Assembly (NCBI GenBank): GCA_017934625.1
Contig: JAGBJE010000128.1
Span: 1 to 40,348, forward strand
Source: Pseudobutyrivibrio sp.
GTDB lineage: Bacteria > Bacillota > Clostridia > Lachnospirales > Lachnospiraceae
Length of the DNA stretch: 40,348 nucleotides
Direction: 5' to 3'
Numbering within the stretch: the first letter of the stretch is position 1; the number at the start of each line of letters is the position of its first letter. A program made the position numbers and the translations under genes. Of the stretch, positions 7,580 through 16,325 are shown in pieces. Under the pieces are notes generated by a model. That model had not been told where the DNA came from, ran no database searches, and saw only the letters and a list, made by a program, of their open reading frames with translations.

Positions 7580-8728
7580 ATGATTTACTTTGATAATTCG
7601 GCGACCACCAGATGCTCTGATGGTGCTATGAAAATAATTCAGGAATGTCTTCAGGTAAATTATGGTAATCCATCTTCTTTACACAAGATGGGTTACAAAG
7701 GAAAGGATTACCTTAAGAATTCCAGAGAAACAATTGCAGCTATTTTAAAATGCCAGCCTAAGGAGATATACTTCACCAGCGGTGGTACAGAAGGAAATAA
7801 CTTAGCCATAAAAGGCGCGGCGCAGGCTAAGAAGCGCCTTGGCAATCACATTATTACTACAAAGATTGAACATGCCAGCGTGCTTAACCCGGTTAAGGCG
7901 CTTGAAAAGGAAGGTTTTGAGGTTACTTACCTTGGAACAGATGAATATGGAGTCATTTCTCTTGATGAGCTTAAGGCTGCCTTAAGGGAAGATACAATCC
8001 TTGTTTCAATAATGATGGTTAATAACGAAATTGGAAGCTTGCAGCCAATAGCTGAAGCCTGCAAGATTGTTAAGAAGGCTAATCCTGATATTATTTTTCA
8101 CACAGATTGTATTCAGGCATTTGGAAAGATGAGCATTATCCCAAAGAAGCTTGGCATTGACATTCTTACTGTTAGTGGTCATAAGATTCATGCTGCCAAG
8201 GGCTCTGGATTTATATATATTAAGGATAAGGTTAGAGTGGTACCACAGATTCTTGGAGGTGGCCATGAGAGTGGTATGCGTTCAGGGACAGAGAATGTAC
8301 CTGCAATAGCATCTCTTGGTGTGGCAGCTAAGGAAGCCTATGATAATCTTGACAGCAACCGTGAGCACATGTATGCTATGAAGGCTAGACTTATAGAAGG
8401 AATTAAATCAATCGATGGCGTTACTGTTAATGGCCACACTGGCGAAGATAGCGCACCACAGATTGTTAGTGTTTCTATTAAGGGAAATCGTACCAGGGCA
8501 CAGGTCATGCTTAATGCCCTTCAGGACAATTATGGAATCCTGGTTTCAGCCGGTTCAGCTTGCTCTTCAAACAAGCCGGCTATCAGTGAGACGCTTAAGT
8601 CTATAGGTCTTGATAAGGATTTACTGGAGCGTACAATAAGGTTTAGCTTCTGTCCGGAAAACACCTTTGAAGAGGTTGATGCGGCTATAGAAGCTCTTAA
8701 AGATTTAGTACCAAAAATGGTTTTATAA
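7580..8728 (+). CDS. Cysteine desulfurase (NifS/IscS family), probably ThiI partner
   Basis: This 382-residue PLP enzyme removes sulfur from cysteine and passes it on as a persulfide. The PLP lysine is Lys202 in SGHKIHAAKG. The catalytic cysteine is Cys328 in SAGSACSSNKP, on a flexible loop as in IscS-type enzymes. The N-terminus MIYFDNSATT is typical. It begins directly after rsmE and ends 11 bases before thiI. In Firmicutes a dedicated desulfurase next to thiI (NifZ in Bacillus) supplies sulfur for 4-thiouridine in tRNA, and I infer that role here. No scaffold gene such as iscU is nearby. Confidence 0.94.
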   Translation: MIYFDNSATTRCSDGAMKIIQECLQVNYGNPSSLHKMGYKGKDYLKNSRETIAAILKCQPKEIYFTSGGTEGNNLAIKGAAQAKKRLGNHIITTKIEHASVLNPVKALEKEGFEVTYLGTDEYGVISLDELKAALREDTILVSIMMVNNEIGSLQPIAEACKIVKKANPDIIFHTDCIQAFGKMSIIPKKLGIDILTVSGHKIHAAKGSGFIYIKDKVRVVPQILGGGHESGMRSGTENVPAIASLGVAAKEAYDNLDSNREHMYAMKARLIEGIKSIDGVTVNGHTGEDSAPQIVSVSIKGNRTRAQVMLNALQDNYGILVSAGSACSSNKPAISETLKSIGLDKDLLERTIRFSFCPENTFEEVDAAIEALKDLVPKMVL

Positions 8729-8739
8729 AGGAAGGTAAT

Positions 8740-9921
8740 ATGACATATCAAGCATTTTTGATTAAATATTCAGAAATCGGTGTAAAGGGAAAAAACCGCT
8801 ATGTGTTTGAGGATGCCCTTGTTCACCAGATTAAAAGAGCCCTTGATAAAGTAGAGGGACATTTTGTTGTTAAGAAGCAAAGTGGAAGAGTATTTGTTTC
8901 AGTAGAGGGTGAATATGATTATGATGAGGCTGTAGATGCATTGCAGCATGTTTTCGGAATCAGTGCGATTTGCCCTACTGTAGTTGTGCCAGATGAAGGC
9001 TTTGATAAGCTTGCTGAGGCAGTTGTTAAGTATGTTGATGAAGAGTTTGAGGATAAGAACTTCTCATTTAAGGTTATGGGGCGTCGCGCCAACAAGCAGT
9101 ATCCTATGACATCTATGGAGGTAGCATCTGAAATAGGAGCAAGACTTCTTGATGCATTCCCGGAGATGAGTGTAGATGTTCACAATCCAGATAGAATCAT
9201 CTATGTAGAGGTAAGAGAGAATATGGCCATCTACTCTACAGAGATTCCTGGACCACATGGTATGCCTGTAGGCACAGCAGGAAAGGCAATGCTTCTTCTT
9301 TCTGGTGGTATTGATTCACCTGTAGCAGGCTACATGATTAGTAAGCGCGGTGTTACACTTTCTGCAACATATTTCCACGCGCCACCATATACATCAGAGC
9401 AGGCAAAGCAGAAGGTTGTTGACCTTGCAAAGCTTGTTGCTAAATATTCTGGTCCAATCGATTTACATATTGTAAACTTTACAGATATTCAGCTATATAT
9501 TTATCAGCAGTGTGCTCATGAGGAGCTTACAATTATTATGCGTCGTTACATGATGCGTCTTGCTGAGTATTTTGCTAAGGAAAATGATTGTATCGGTCTT
9601 GTTACTGGTGAGTCTATCGGACAGGTTGCCAGCCAGACAATGCAGTCGCTTAACTGTACAAATGCAGTTTGTTCGCTTCCAGTTTACAGACCACTTATTG
9701 CATTTGATAAGCAGGATATCGTTGATATTTCCGAAAAGATTGATACTTACGAGACATCAATTTTACCTTATGAAGATTGCTGCACTATTTTCGTAGCAAA
9801 GCATCCTGTTACTAAGCCTAAGCTTGAAGCTATTGAAAAGCATGAGCATCTTCTTGACGAGAAGATTGATGAGCTTATGAAGGCTGCAATTGATAGTGTT
9901 GAAATTATAAAAGTAAGATAA
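8740..9921 (+). CDS. thiI: tRNA 4-thiouridine synthase
   Basis: ThiI installs 4-thiouridine at position 8 of tRNA using ATP and sulfur from a desulfurase. An N-terminal ferredoxin-like/THUMP region (residues 1-165) leads to a PP-loop ATPase with LLLSGGIDSPVAGYM near residue 185 and the later YEDCCTIF cysteines. At 393 residues it is the short form without the C-terminal rhodanese domain of the E. coli enzyme, so sulfur must arrive directly from the adjacent desulfurase. AAAGGAAGGT provides a strong ribosome-binding site before ATG 8740. A hairpin follows the stop. Confidence 0.96.
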   Translation: MTYQAFLIKYSEIGVKGKNRYVFEDALVHQIKRALDKVEGHFVVKKQSGRVFVSVEGEYDYDEAVDALQHVFGISAICPTVVVPDEGFDKLAEAVVKYVDEEFEDKNFSFKVMGRRANKQYPMTSMEVASEIGARLLDAFPEMSVDVHNPDRIIYVEVRENMAIYSTEIPGPHGMPVGTAGKAMLLLSGGIDSPVAGYMISKRGVTLSATYFHAPPYTSEQAKQKVVDLAKLVAKYSGPIDLHIVNFTDIQLYIYQQCAHEELTIIMRRYMMRLAEYFAKENDCIGLVTGESIGQVASQTMQSLNCTNAVCSLPVYRPLIAFDKQDIVDISEKIDTYETSILPYEDCCTIFVAKHPVTKPKLEAIEKHEHLLDEKIDELMKAAIDSVEIIKVR

Positions 9922-9925
9922 AAAA

Positions 9926-9956
9926 TATGAGCTTTGCTATAAAAGCAAAGCTCATA
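9926..9956. terminator. Convergent terminator between thiI and the HPr-like gene
   Basis: TATGAGCTTTGC pairs with GCAAAGCTCATA around a short loop. The A-run on its left (9919-9925) is a T-run for transcripts coming from the minus-strand HPr-like gene, so that direction is the stronger one. It probably also ends thiI transcripts. Confidence 0.75.
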
Positions 9957-9980
9957 ATATTTAATAGCTTATAAAAAAGA

Positions 9981-10211
9981 TTAAACGATGTAATCCTTTA
10001 ATGTAGACATTACGTCCTCAGCATCGCCTTCAGCGTGTACTGTAAGGTCGATAGGCTTAGATAAATCAAGAGAGAAAATACCCATGATAGACTTAGCATC
10101 GATAACATAACGTCCGCTAACAAGATCAAAATCATAGTCAAACTGACTGATAGTATTAACAAATGACTTTACCTTGTCAATTGAGTTAAGTGAAATTTGA
10201 ACTGTTTTCAT
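9981..10211 (-). CDS. HPr-like protein lacking the phosphorylatable histidine
   Basis: This 76-residue protein has an HPr/PTS-carrier fold: the region around Ser41 (AKSIMGIFSLDL) matches the regulatory Ser46 segment of HPr. Where HPr has GIHARPA, this protein reads SIDKVKS, so active-site His15 is replaced, apparently by Asp12. It therefore cannot carry phosphate for sugar transport. B. subtilis Crh likewise lacks His15 but keeps Ser46 and works only in catabolite repression with CcpA, so a regulatory role through HPr kinase is the best inference. It is monocistronic, with GGAGGAGG before the ATG, its own promoter and its own terminator. Confidence 0.85.
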   Translation of the reverse strand: MKTVQISLNSIDKVKSFVNTISQFDYDFDLVSGRYVIDAKSIMGIFSLDLSKPIDLTVHAEGDAEDVMSTLKDYIV

Positions 10212-10244
10212 TTTGCTGCCTCCTCCAAGTTTTTTTATAGGTTT

Positions 10245-10273
10245 ATACTAAAGCAAAGGCATGTAAAAGTCAA
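10245..10273 (-). promoter_or_regulatory. Promoter for the HPr-like gene
   Basis: On the minus strand TTGACT (10273-10268) and TAGTAT (10250-10245) are 17 bases apart, about 35 bases before the ATG. The -35 box is near consensus and the -10 box is moderate. Confidence 0.5.
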
Positions 10274-10327
10274 CAAAGTCTTGATATTTTCAATATTTTT
10301 AGAATTAAAAGAAAGGTATTTAGATAA

Positions 10328-11653
10328 ATGAAAAAAGCTGCATTACATAATCTTGGTTGCAAGGTTAACGCATACGAAACAGAGGCTATGGAAGAGCTAC
10401 TTAAGAAGGATGGCTTTGAAATAGTAGACTTTAACGAACAGGCTGATGTTTATGTAATAAATACCTGCTCAGTGACGAATATTGCTGACAGAAAATCTCG
10501 TCAGATGATTCATAAATGTAAAAAGCTTAATCCTGATGCATGTGTTGTTGCTGCAGGCTGTTATGTCCAAAATTTTGGAAAGGACATGGCTGATGAGCTT
10601 GGTGCAGATATTATTCTAGGTAATAATAAAAAGAATGATTTAGTGGCAAAGATTCATGAATATTTTGAAAAGCTTGATGAAAAGGATGGACCTATTTTAG
10701 ATTACGTAGATATTAACGATGGCAATGTGGCCTACGAAAATATGATTATCGAAAAGGACTCAGAACACACCAGGGCTTTTGTTAAGGTTCAGGATGGCTG
10801 CAATCAGTTCTGTTCCTATTGCATCATTCCTTTTGCAAGAGGCCGTATTAGAAGCAGATCAATAGAAGATGTTGTTACAGAGGTAACAGGTCTTGCAAAG
10901 GCTGGATACAAGGAAGTGGTTATTACAGGAATACATTTAAGCTCCTTTGGTACAGGTACAGAGTTTGGGCTTGCTGATTTATTAGAGGCAATTCAAGCTA
11001 TTGAAGGTATTGAGCGTATAAGAATGGGTTCCTTAGAGCCACAGATTGTTACGGAGGATTTTACGAAGAGAGTATCTGCACTGTCTAAGATGTGCCCACA
11101 TTTCCACTTGTCATTACAGTCGGGCTGCGATAGTGTTCTAGTTAGAATGAACCGAAAATATTCTATTGAAGAATACACTAAGGGAGTTGAAATCCTTAGG
11201 AAGTACTTTGATAATCCTGCAATTACTACAGATATTATTGTGGGATTTCCACAGGAGACTGAGGAAGAATACGAAACAACACTTAATTATGTTGACGAAA
11301 TTCAGTTTGCAGAATTACACGTATTTGCATATTCCAAGCGCGCTGGTACTAAGGCTGCTAAAATGCCAGGGCAGATTACAAATGCTGTTAAAAAAGAGCG
11401 TAGTGCTAAGCTAATTCAAAAAGGCTTAGATAATACAAAGGCTTATCGTATGTCCCACATTGGAAAGGTCATGGATGTGCTTTTTGAAGAGAAGCAGGTT
11501 ATCGAGGGTAGTGAGTACTTTGTAGGATTTTCAAAGGAATACATAAAATGCATGATTAAAGCAGAAGGTAAGGATTTATCCAATACTATTCTTAAGGTGA
11601 AGGCCACAGAAATTACACCAGATTATGAGCACTTGCTTGTTGAAATTTGCTAA
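10328..11653 (+). CDS. mtaB: tRNA t6A37 methylthiotransferase MtaB
   Basis: MtaB converts t6A to ms2t6A at position 37 of tRNAs reading ANN codons. It has the three-part layout of radical-SAM methylthiotransferases: an N-terminal UPF0004 domain with conserved cysteines (NLGCKVNAYET; NTCSVTN; AAGCYVQ), a radical-SAM core with CNQFCSYC (CxxxCxxC) near residue 160, and a C-terminal TRAM domain. The NTCSVTNIAD and GCKVNAYE signatures favour MtaB over MiaB. It has 441 residues, a normal length. It may be transcribed from the divergent gap shared with the HPr-like gene, but the promoter there is weak. Confidence 0.93.
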   Translation: MKKAALHNLGCKVNAYETEAMEELLKKDGFEIVDFNEQADVYVINTCSVTNIADRKSRQMIHKCKKLNPDACVVAAGCYVQNFGKDMADELGADIILGNNKKNDLVAKIHEYFEKLDEKDGPILDYVDINDGNVAYENMIIEKDSEHTRAFVKVQDGCNQFCSYCIIPFARGRIRSRSIEDVVTEVTGLAKAGYKEVVITGIHLSSFGTGTEFGLADLLEAIQAIEGIERIRMGSLEPQIVTEDFTKRVSALSKMCPHFHLSLQSGCDSVLVRMNRKYSIEEYTKGVEILRKYFDNPAITTDIIVGFPQETEEEYETTLNYVDEIQFAELHVFAYSKRAGTKAAKMPGQITNAVKKERSAKLIQKGLDNTKAYRMSHIGKVMDVLFEEKQVIEGSEYFVGFSKEYIKCMIKAEGKDLSNTILKVKATEITPDYEHLLVEIC

Positions 11654-11718
11654 TTTGTATATTAATATTAAAGTAATAGTTTGTAGTATGATATTTTTTG
11701 AGTAAAGACGAGGTAGAT

Positions 11719-11985
11719 ATGGCAGATTTAAGTAACACTCAATATTTTAAAGTTCAGAAGGAAAATCCTGTTGGCGTTAAGGATGTAATCGAGCAGGTTT
11801 ACAGCGCTTTGACTGAAAAGGGCTATAATCCTGTTAATCAGATTGTTGGTTACATCATGTCTGGGGATCCTACATACATCACTAGTCATAATAATGCTCG
11901 AAGCCTCATTATGAAGGTTGAGCGAGATGAACTGGTGGAAGAGCTACTCAAAGAATACATTGAAAACGAGAGTTGGAATAAGTAA
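11719..11985 (+). CDS. ireB: IreB family regulatory phosphoprotein
   Basis: This 88-residue cytosolic protein matches IreB (UPF0297, YrzL). In enterococci IreB is phosphorylated on N-terminal threonines by the PASTA kinase IreK and affects cephalosporin tolerance. The [25 protein letters not shown] core is present here in variant form ([20 protein letters not shown]), and a threonine at residue 7 (SNTQYF) is a candidate phosphosite. ATG 11719 is preceded by GAGGT; the longer frame from TTG 11698 is rejected because family members begin near this ATG. The stop overlaps the ruvX start, the usual Firmicute arrangement. Confidence 0.93.
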   Translation: MADLSNTQYFKVQKENPVGVKDVIEQVYSALTEKGYNPVNQIVGYIMSGDPTYITSHNNARSLIMKVERDELVEELLKEYIENESWNK

Positions 11986-12410
11986 TGAGTGGCAGAATAC
12001 TGGGTCTTGATTATGGTACAAAGACAGTGGGGGTCGCAATTAGTGACCCTTTACTTTTGACTGCACAGGAGCTTGAAACTATTACTAGAGATAGGGCAAG
12101 CGCTTTGCGACATACTCTTGTTCGTATAAAGGATATTTGTGAAGAATACGGTGTTGAGCTAATTGTGCTTGGCTATCCACGTAATATGGATGACAGCGAA
12201 GGCTTTAGATGTGAGGACACCATTAAATTTAAAGAACTGTTAGAAAAGCGAGTAGATATTCCAATCACTCTTGTTGATGAGAGGCTTACTACTGTCTATG
12301 CAGATGAAATTCTTGAAGAATCTGGCGTCGCCAAAAAAGATCGCAAAAAATACATCGACCAAATTGCCGCCGCCATAATACTACAAGATTATTTGGATAA
12401 TCGTAAATAA
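11985..12410 (+). CDS. ruvX: Putative pre-16S rRNA nuclease / Holliday junction resolvase YqgF
   Basis: This 141-residue RNase H-fold protein is RuvX/YqgF, which processes the 5' end of 16S rRNA and has also been called a Holliday junction resolvase-like protein. GLDYGTKTVGVAISDP (residues 6-21) carries the first catalytic aspartate, VLGYPRN the second strand motif, and VDERLTTVYAD the glutamate-containing motif. It overlaps ireB by one base (TAATG). Length is normal. The ireB-ruvX-DUF1292 order is conserved across Firmicutes. Confidence 0.95.
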   Translation: MSGRILGLDYGTKTVGVAISDPLLLTAQELETITRDRASALRHTLVRIKDICEEYGVELIVLGYPRNMDDSEGFRCEDTIKFKELLEKRVDIPITLVDERLTTVYADEILEESGVAKKDRKKYIDQIAAAIILQDYLDNRK

Positions 12411-12468
12411 TACTGCAAATTTTAAATGAGTTTGTCGTTGTAACAAGCGGATTATAGTTAGGAGATTT

Positions 12469-12732
12469 ATGGAACCAATTATATTGCCAGGTGAAGATGG
12501 AGAGCAGATTAAGCTTTATGTCATTGAGGAGACAGAGGTTTCTGGGCATAAGTATTTATTAGTTTGTGATAATGAAGATGAAAATGAAGATGCTGAAGCA
12601 TCTATTTTAAAAGAAGTAGCTGTAGAGGGCGATGAATCTATCTACGAATTTGTAGAGGATGATGTTGAGTTTGAAGCAGTTGCAAAGCTATTTGAAGAGT
12701 TAGTTGGTGAAGATGCCGACTTGGATTATTAA
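12469..12732 (+). CDS. DUF1292 domain protein (YrzB-like)
   Basis: This 87-residue acidic protein belongs to DUF1292, which has no assigned function. The core EQIKLYVIEETEVSGHKYLL, a run of acidic residues and the C-terminal VAKLFEEL helix are typical. Position after ireB and ruvX is the strongest support. TAGGAG lies before ATG 12469. It is followed after 21 bases by RNase J and is probably in the same transcript. Confidence 0.9.
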   Translation: MEPIILPGEDGEQIKLYVIEETEVSGHKYLLVCDNEDENEDAEASILKEVAVEGDESIYEFVEDDVEFEAVAKLFEELVGEDADLDY

Positions 12733-12753
12733 TTAGATTTAGGAGGTTATTTT

Positions 12754-14430
12754 TTGAAAAAGAAAACTGAAAACACAGCTGAAAGGCTGAAGATTATTCC
12801 ACTAGGTGGTCTTGAGCAAATCGGCATGAATATTACTGCTTTTGAGTACAAAGACAGTATTATTGTGGTGGATTGCGGACTTTCCTTTCCTGAGGATGAT
12901 ATGTTGGGCGTGGATCTGGTTATTCCAGATATAACATATCTTAAGGACAATCAGGAGAAGATTAAGGGATTTTTCATTACTCATGGTCATGAGGATCATA
13001 TAGGGGCAATCCCTTATGTATTTAAGGAGCTTAACGTTTGTCCAATTTATTCTACAAAGCTTACAAACGGACTTATCGAGCATAAGCTTGAAGAGCATAA
13101 AATGCTTACAAAGGTTAAACGTAAGGTTGTTAAATATGGAACACATATTAACGCAGGAGATTTCAGAGTAGAGTTTATCCGTACTAATCATAGTATTCAG
13201 GATGCTGCTGCCCTTGCTATTTATTCTCCAGCAGGTATCGTTGTGCACACAGGCGATTTCAAGGTTGATTACACGCCAGTATATGGAGACCCAATTGATT
13301 TACAGCGCCTTGGTGAAATCGGAAAGAAGGGCGTACTTGCTCTTATGTGTGATTCTACAAATGCAGAGCGTCCTGGCTTTACAGCTTCAGAGAAGACTGT
13401 TGGTAAGACTATCGATTCTATTTTTGCTGATAACGATAGTACTCGTATCATCATTGCTACCTTTGCGTCAAATGTTGATAGAGTTCAGCAGATTATTAAC
13501 TCTGCAGATAAATACGGCAGAAAGGTATGTGTGGAAGGCCGTTCAATGGTTAACACTATTGAGACAGCTTCAAAGCTTGGCTATTTACAGATACCTGACA
13601 ATACACTTATTGATATCGAGTCACTTAAGTCTTACCCGGATGAGAAGGTTGTACTTGTTACAACAGGCTCACAGGGCGAGTCTATGGCAGCGCTTTCTAG
13701 AATGGCTAATGGAACTCATAAAAAGGTTCAGATTAAGCCTGGTGATATGATAGTATTTTCTTCTCACCCAATCCCTGGAAATGAGAAGGCTGTCTCAAAT
13801 GTTATTAACGATTTGACAATGCGTGGGGCACAGATTGTTATGCAGGATGTACACGTTAGTGGACATGCCTGTGCAGAGGAGATTAAGCTTATTTATTCTC
13901 TTGTACGCCCACAGTTTTCTATTCCAGTCCATGGTGAGTACAGGCATCTGGTGGCTCAGGCTAAGATTGCTGAATCACTTGGTTGGGATCACGACCATAT
14001 AAAGATTATTCGTTCCGGTGATGTACTTGAGCTTGGGGATAATTATTCTAAGATAGCAGGCCATGTACACACAGGTGCTATCATGGTTGATGGTATCGGT
14101 GTAGGAGATGTTGGTAACATCGTTTTACGTGATAGACAAAAGCTTGCCGAGGACGGTATCATTATCGTTGTGCTAACACTTGATGGCGCATCAGGTACAG
14201 TGCTTGCAGGTCCAGATATTGTATCCCGTGGTTTCGTATACGTTAGAGATTCAGAGGACCTTATGGAAAGCGCAAGAGCAGTCCTTGCTGATACAATGGA
14301 TGTTCTTCAAGAGAAAAATATTACTGATTGGAACAAGATTAAGGGTGATATCAGAGATAATCTTTCTGATTTTGTATGGCATGAAACAGGACGTCGCCCT
14401 ATGATTATTCCAATTATCATGGAAGTTTAA
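12754..14430 (+). CDS. rnj: Ribonuclease J
   Basis: RNase J is a metallo-beta-lactamase/beta-CASP enzyme with 5' exonuclease and endonuclease activity, central to mRNA decay and rRNA maturation in Firmicutes. The 558-residue length is standard. HGHEDHIGAIPY near residue 74 supplies zinc ligands, HTGDFKVD near 166 another, and the beta-CASP domain with MCDSTNAERPG and later SSHPIPGNE and HVSGHA follows, then a C-terminal domain. The TTG start at 12754 is preceded by AGGAGG (12741-12746) at good spacing and no better ATG exists. It abuts the methyltransferase gene. Whether it is J1 or J2 cannot be decided from one paralogue. Confidence 0.96.
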   Translation: MKKKTENTAERLKIIPLGGLEQIGMNITAFEYKDSIIVVDCGLSFPEDDMLGVDLVIPDITYLKDNQEKIKGFFITHGHEDHIGAIPYVFKELNVCPIYSTKLTNGLIEHKLEEHKMLTKVKRKVVKYGTHINAGDFRVEFIRTNHSIQDAAALAIYSPAGIVVHTGDFKVDYTPVYGDPIDLQRLGEIGKKGVLALMCDSTNAERPGFTASEKTVGKTIDSIFADNDSTRIIIATFASNVDRVQQIINSADKYGRKVCVEGRSMVNTIETASKLGYLQIPDNTLIDIESLKSYPDEKVVLVTTGSQGESMAALSRMANGTHKKVQIKPGDMIVFSSHPIPGNEKAVSNVINDLTMRGAQIVMQDVHVSGHACAEEIKLIYSLVRPQFSIPVHGEYRHLVAQAKIAESLGWDHDHIKIIRSGDVLELGDNYSKIAGHVHTGAIMVDGIGVGDVGNIVLRDRQKLAEDGIIIVVLTLDGASGTVLAGPDIVSRGFVYVRDSEDLMESARAVLADTMDVLQEKNITDWNKIKGDIRDNLSDFVWHETGRRPMIIPIIMEV

Positions 14431-14431
14431 A

Positions 14432-15079
14432 ATGATAGTAGATGAAAGATACACTACCTACTTAAACAGTCTTTATCCAGAGCTTAATGAGGGCCTTGAT
14501 AATATCAGAAGAGAGGCCAGAGCGAATTACGTTCCCATTATCAGGGATGAGACAATCAATCTTCTTACTACATTGATTCGCATGAATCGGCCTAAGAGGA
14601 TTTTAGAGGTAGGAGCAGCAGTAGGATTTTCGGCCTGTCTTATGGCAAGTGTTGCAGGGCCTGATACCCCTATAGTTACCATAGAAAACTATGAGCCAAG
14701 AATTCCTATAGCAACTAATAATATTAAAAACATGGGCTTTGAGAACCAAATCACACTTATTGAAGGTGATGCTACACAGGTTCTTAAGGAATTAGAAGGT
14801 CCTTTTGATTTTGTATTTATGGATGCAGCTAAGGGGCAATACATTAATTTTTGGCCGGAGATAAAGCGTCTTACTGCAGATGGTGGCATCATTGTTACAG
14901 ACAATGTGCTTCAGGATGGAGATATTATCGAGTCCAGATATGCCATCACTAGACGCAATCGTACCATTCATAAGAGAATGCGTGATTATCTTTTTGAGCT
15001 TACCCATGATGAAGGCTATACTACTACAATATTACCATTGGGGGATGGAGTTAGTATTAGTGTGAAAGGAAAGAAATGA
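14432..15079 (+). CDS. trmR: O-methyltransferase, TrmR-like (tRNA 5-hydroxyuridine methyltransferase)
   Basis: This 215-residue class I SAM-dependent O-methyltransferase resembles B. subtilis YrrM/TrmR, which methylates 5-hydroxyuridine at the wobble position to 5-methoxyuridine. SAM motif I is LEVGAAVGFSACLMA near residues 55-69; FDFVFMDAAKGQY near 127 and VTDNVLQDG near 155 carry metal-binding and catalytic residues of the caffeoyl-CoA OMT family. It starts one base after the RNase J gene and overlaps the U32-family gene by 4 bases. In Bacillus trmR is beside the U32 genes that make the hydroxyuridine substrate, which supports the call. Confidence 0.85.
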   Translation: MIVDERYTTYLNSLYPELNEGLDNIRREARANYVPIIRDETINLLTTLIRMNRPKRILEVGAAVGFSACLMASVAGPDTPIVTIENYEPRIPIATNNIKNMGFENQITLIEGDATQVLKELEGPFDFVFMDAAKGQYINFWPEIKRLTADGGIIVTDNVLQDGDIIESRYAITRRNRTIHKRMRDYLFELTHDEGYTTTILPLGDGVSISVKGKK

Positions 15080-16302
15080 GAGAAACAGAATTACTAGTTC
15101 CTGCAAGCAGCCTAGAGGTTCTTAAGGTTGCGGTTATATATGGAGCTGATGCAGTTTACATTGGTGGAGAAGTTTATGGTCTTAGAGCTAAGGCAAAGAA
15201 CTTTTCCAAAGAGGATATGATTGAAGGCATTAGATTTGCCCATGAGCATGGTGTTAAGGTTTATGTCACAGCTAATATCCTTGCCCACAACGGTGATTTA
15301 GAGGGCGTTAAAGAATATTTTAAAGAGCTTAAGGAGATTAAGCCAGATGCCCTTATTATTGCAGACCCAGCTATATTTATGTTAGCTAAGGAAATTTGCC
15401 CTGACATCGAAAGACATGTTAGTACGCAGGCTAATAACACTAATTATGGCACTTATAAGTTCTGGTATGACCTTGGAGCCAAGCGTGTGGTTTCTGCAAG
15501 AGAGTTATCCCTTGAAGAGATAAAAGAAATCAGAGCAAATATTCCTGACGATCTTGAAATAGAGACATTCATTCATGGTGCAATGTGTATTTCTTATTCA
15601 GGTAGATGCCTGCTTTCAAATTACTTTACAGGAAGAGATGCTAATCAGGGAGCCTGCACACATCCATGCAGATGGAAATATGCGGTGGTTGAGGAGCAGC
15701 GCCCAGGTGAATATCTTCCAGTATACGAAAATGAAAGAGGTACTTATATTTTCAATTCTAAGGATCTTTGCATGATAGAACATATTCCTGATTTACTTTC
15801 ATCTGGAATTGACAGCTTTAAGATTGAGGGACGTATGAAGACTGCCCTTTATGTGGCAACAGTTGCTCGTACCTATCGTAAGGCTATTGATGATTGCATG
15901 GAATCTGAAGAGAAATATCTTGCAAACTTAGATTGGTACAAGGAACAGATTTCTGCTTGTACTTATCGCCAGTTTACAACAGGCTTCTTCTATGGTAAGC
16001 CATCAGAGGAGTCTCAGATTTATGATAATAATACCTACAATATCGGATATACATATCTTGGAATTTCAGGGCCAAAGAATGATGAAGGCTACTTTGAAAT
16101 AGAGCAGCGTAATAAATTTTCAGTAGGTGAAACTATTGAAATTATGAAGCCAAACGGTGATAATATAGATGTAGAGGTTCTTGGAATTAAAAATGAAGAG
16201 GGCGAGGATATGGAGTCCTGTCCACATCCTAAACAAAAGCTATTTATCAAATTAAGTGTAACACCTGATGAATTTGATATTCTAAGAAGAAAAGAAGCTT
16301 AA
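15076..16302 (+). CDS. trhP: U32 family protein, TrhP-like tRNA uridine hydroxylation factor
   Basis: Annotated as peptidase U32, this family includes TrhP/YrrO, which hydroxylates the wobble uridine of tRNA from prephenate. The protein has 408 residues. ELLVPASSLEVLKVA opens the barrel, DAVYIGG follows, HGAMCISYSGRCLLSNY (about residues 167-183) and GACTHPCRW supply the conserved cysteines, and FKIEGRMKT completes the signature. The C-terminal domain (about 330-408) matches the long YrrO type. Bacillus has two adjacent genes (yrrN and yrrO); here only the long one is present. Four-base overlap with the TrmR-like gene indicates that the two act in sequence. Confidence 0.88.
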   Translation: MRETELLVPASSLEVLKVAVIYGADAVYIGGEVYGLRAKAKNFSKEDMIEGIRFAHEHGVKVYVTANILAHNGDLEGVKEYFKELKEIKPDALIIADPAIFMLAKEICPDIERHVSTQANNTNYGTYKFWYDLGAKRVVSARELSLEEIKEIRANIPDDLEIETFIHGAMCISYSGRCLLSNYFTGRDANQGACTHPCRWKYAVVEEQRPGEYLPVYENERGTYIFNSKDLCMIEHIPDLLSSGIDSFKIEGRMKTALYVATVARTYRKAIDDCMESEEKYLANLDWYKEQISACTYRQFTTGFFYGKPSEESQIYDNNTYNIGYTYLGISGPKNDEGYFEIEQRNKFSVGETIEIMKPNGDNIDVEVLGIKNEEGEDMESCPHPKQKLFIKLSVTPDEFDILRRKEA

Positions 16303-16325
16303 AATTAGTTACGAGGAGAATACAA

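Noticed and set aside
12802..13248. 148-codon open frame on the minus strand inside the RNase J gene
   Set aside because: Composition is cysteine- and asparagine-rich, there is no ribosome-binding site and no family resemblance; it is a shadow of rnj.
13202..13750. 182-codon open frame in another plus frame inside the RNase J gene
   Set aside because: Leucine- and glutamine-rich translation typical of an out-of-frame reading of the true gene.
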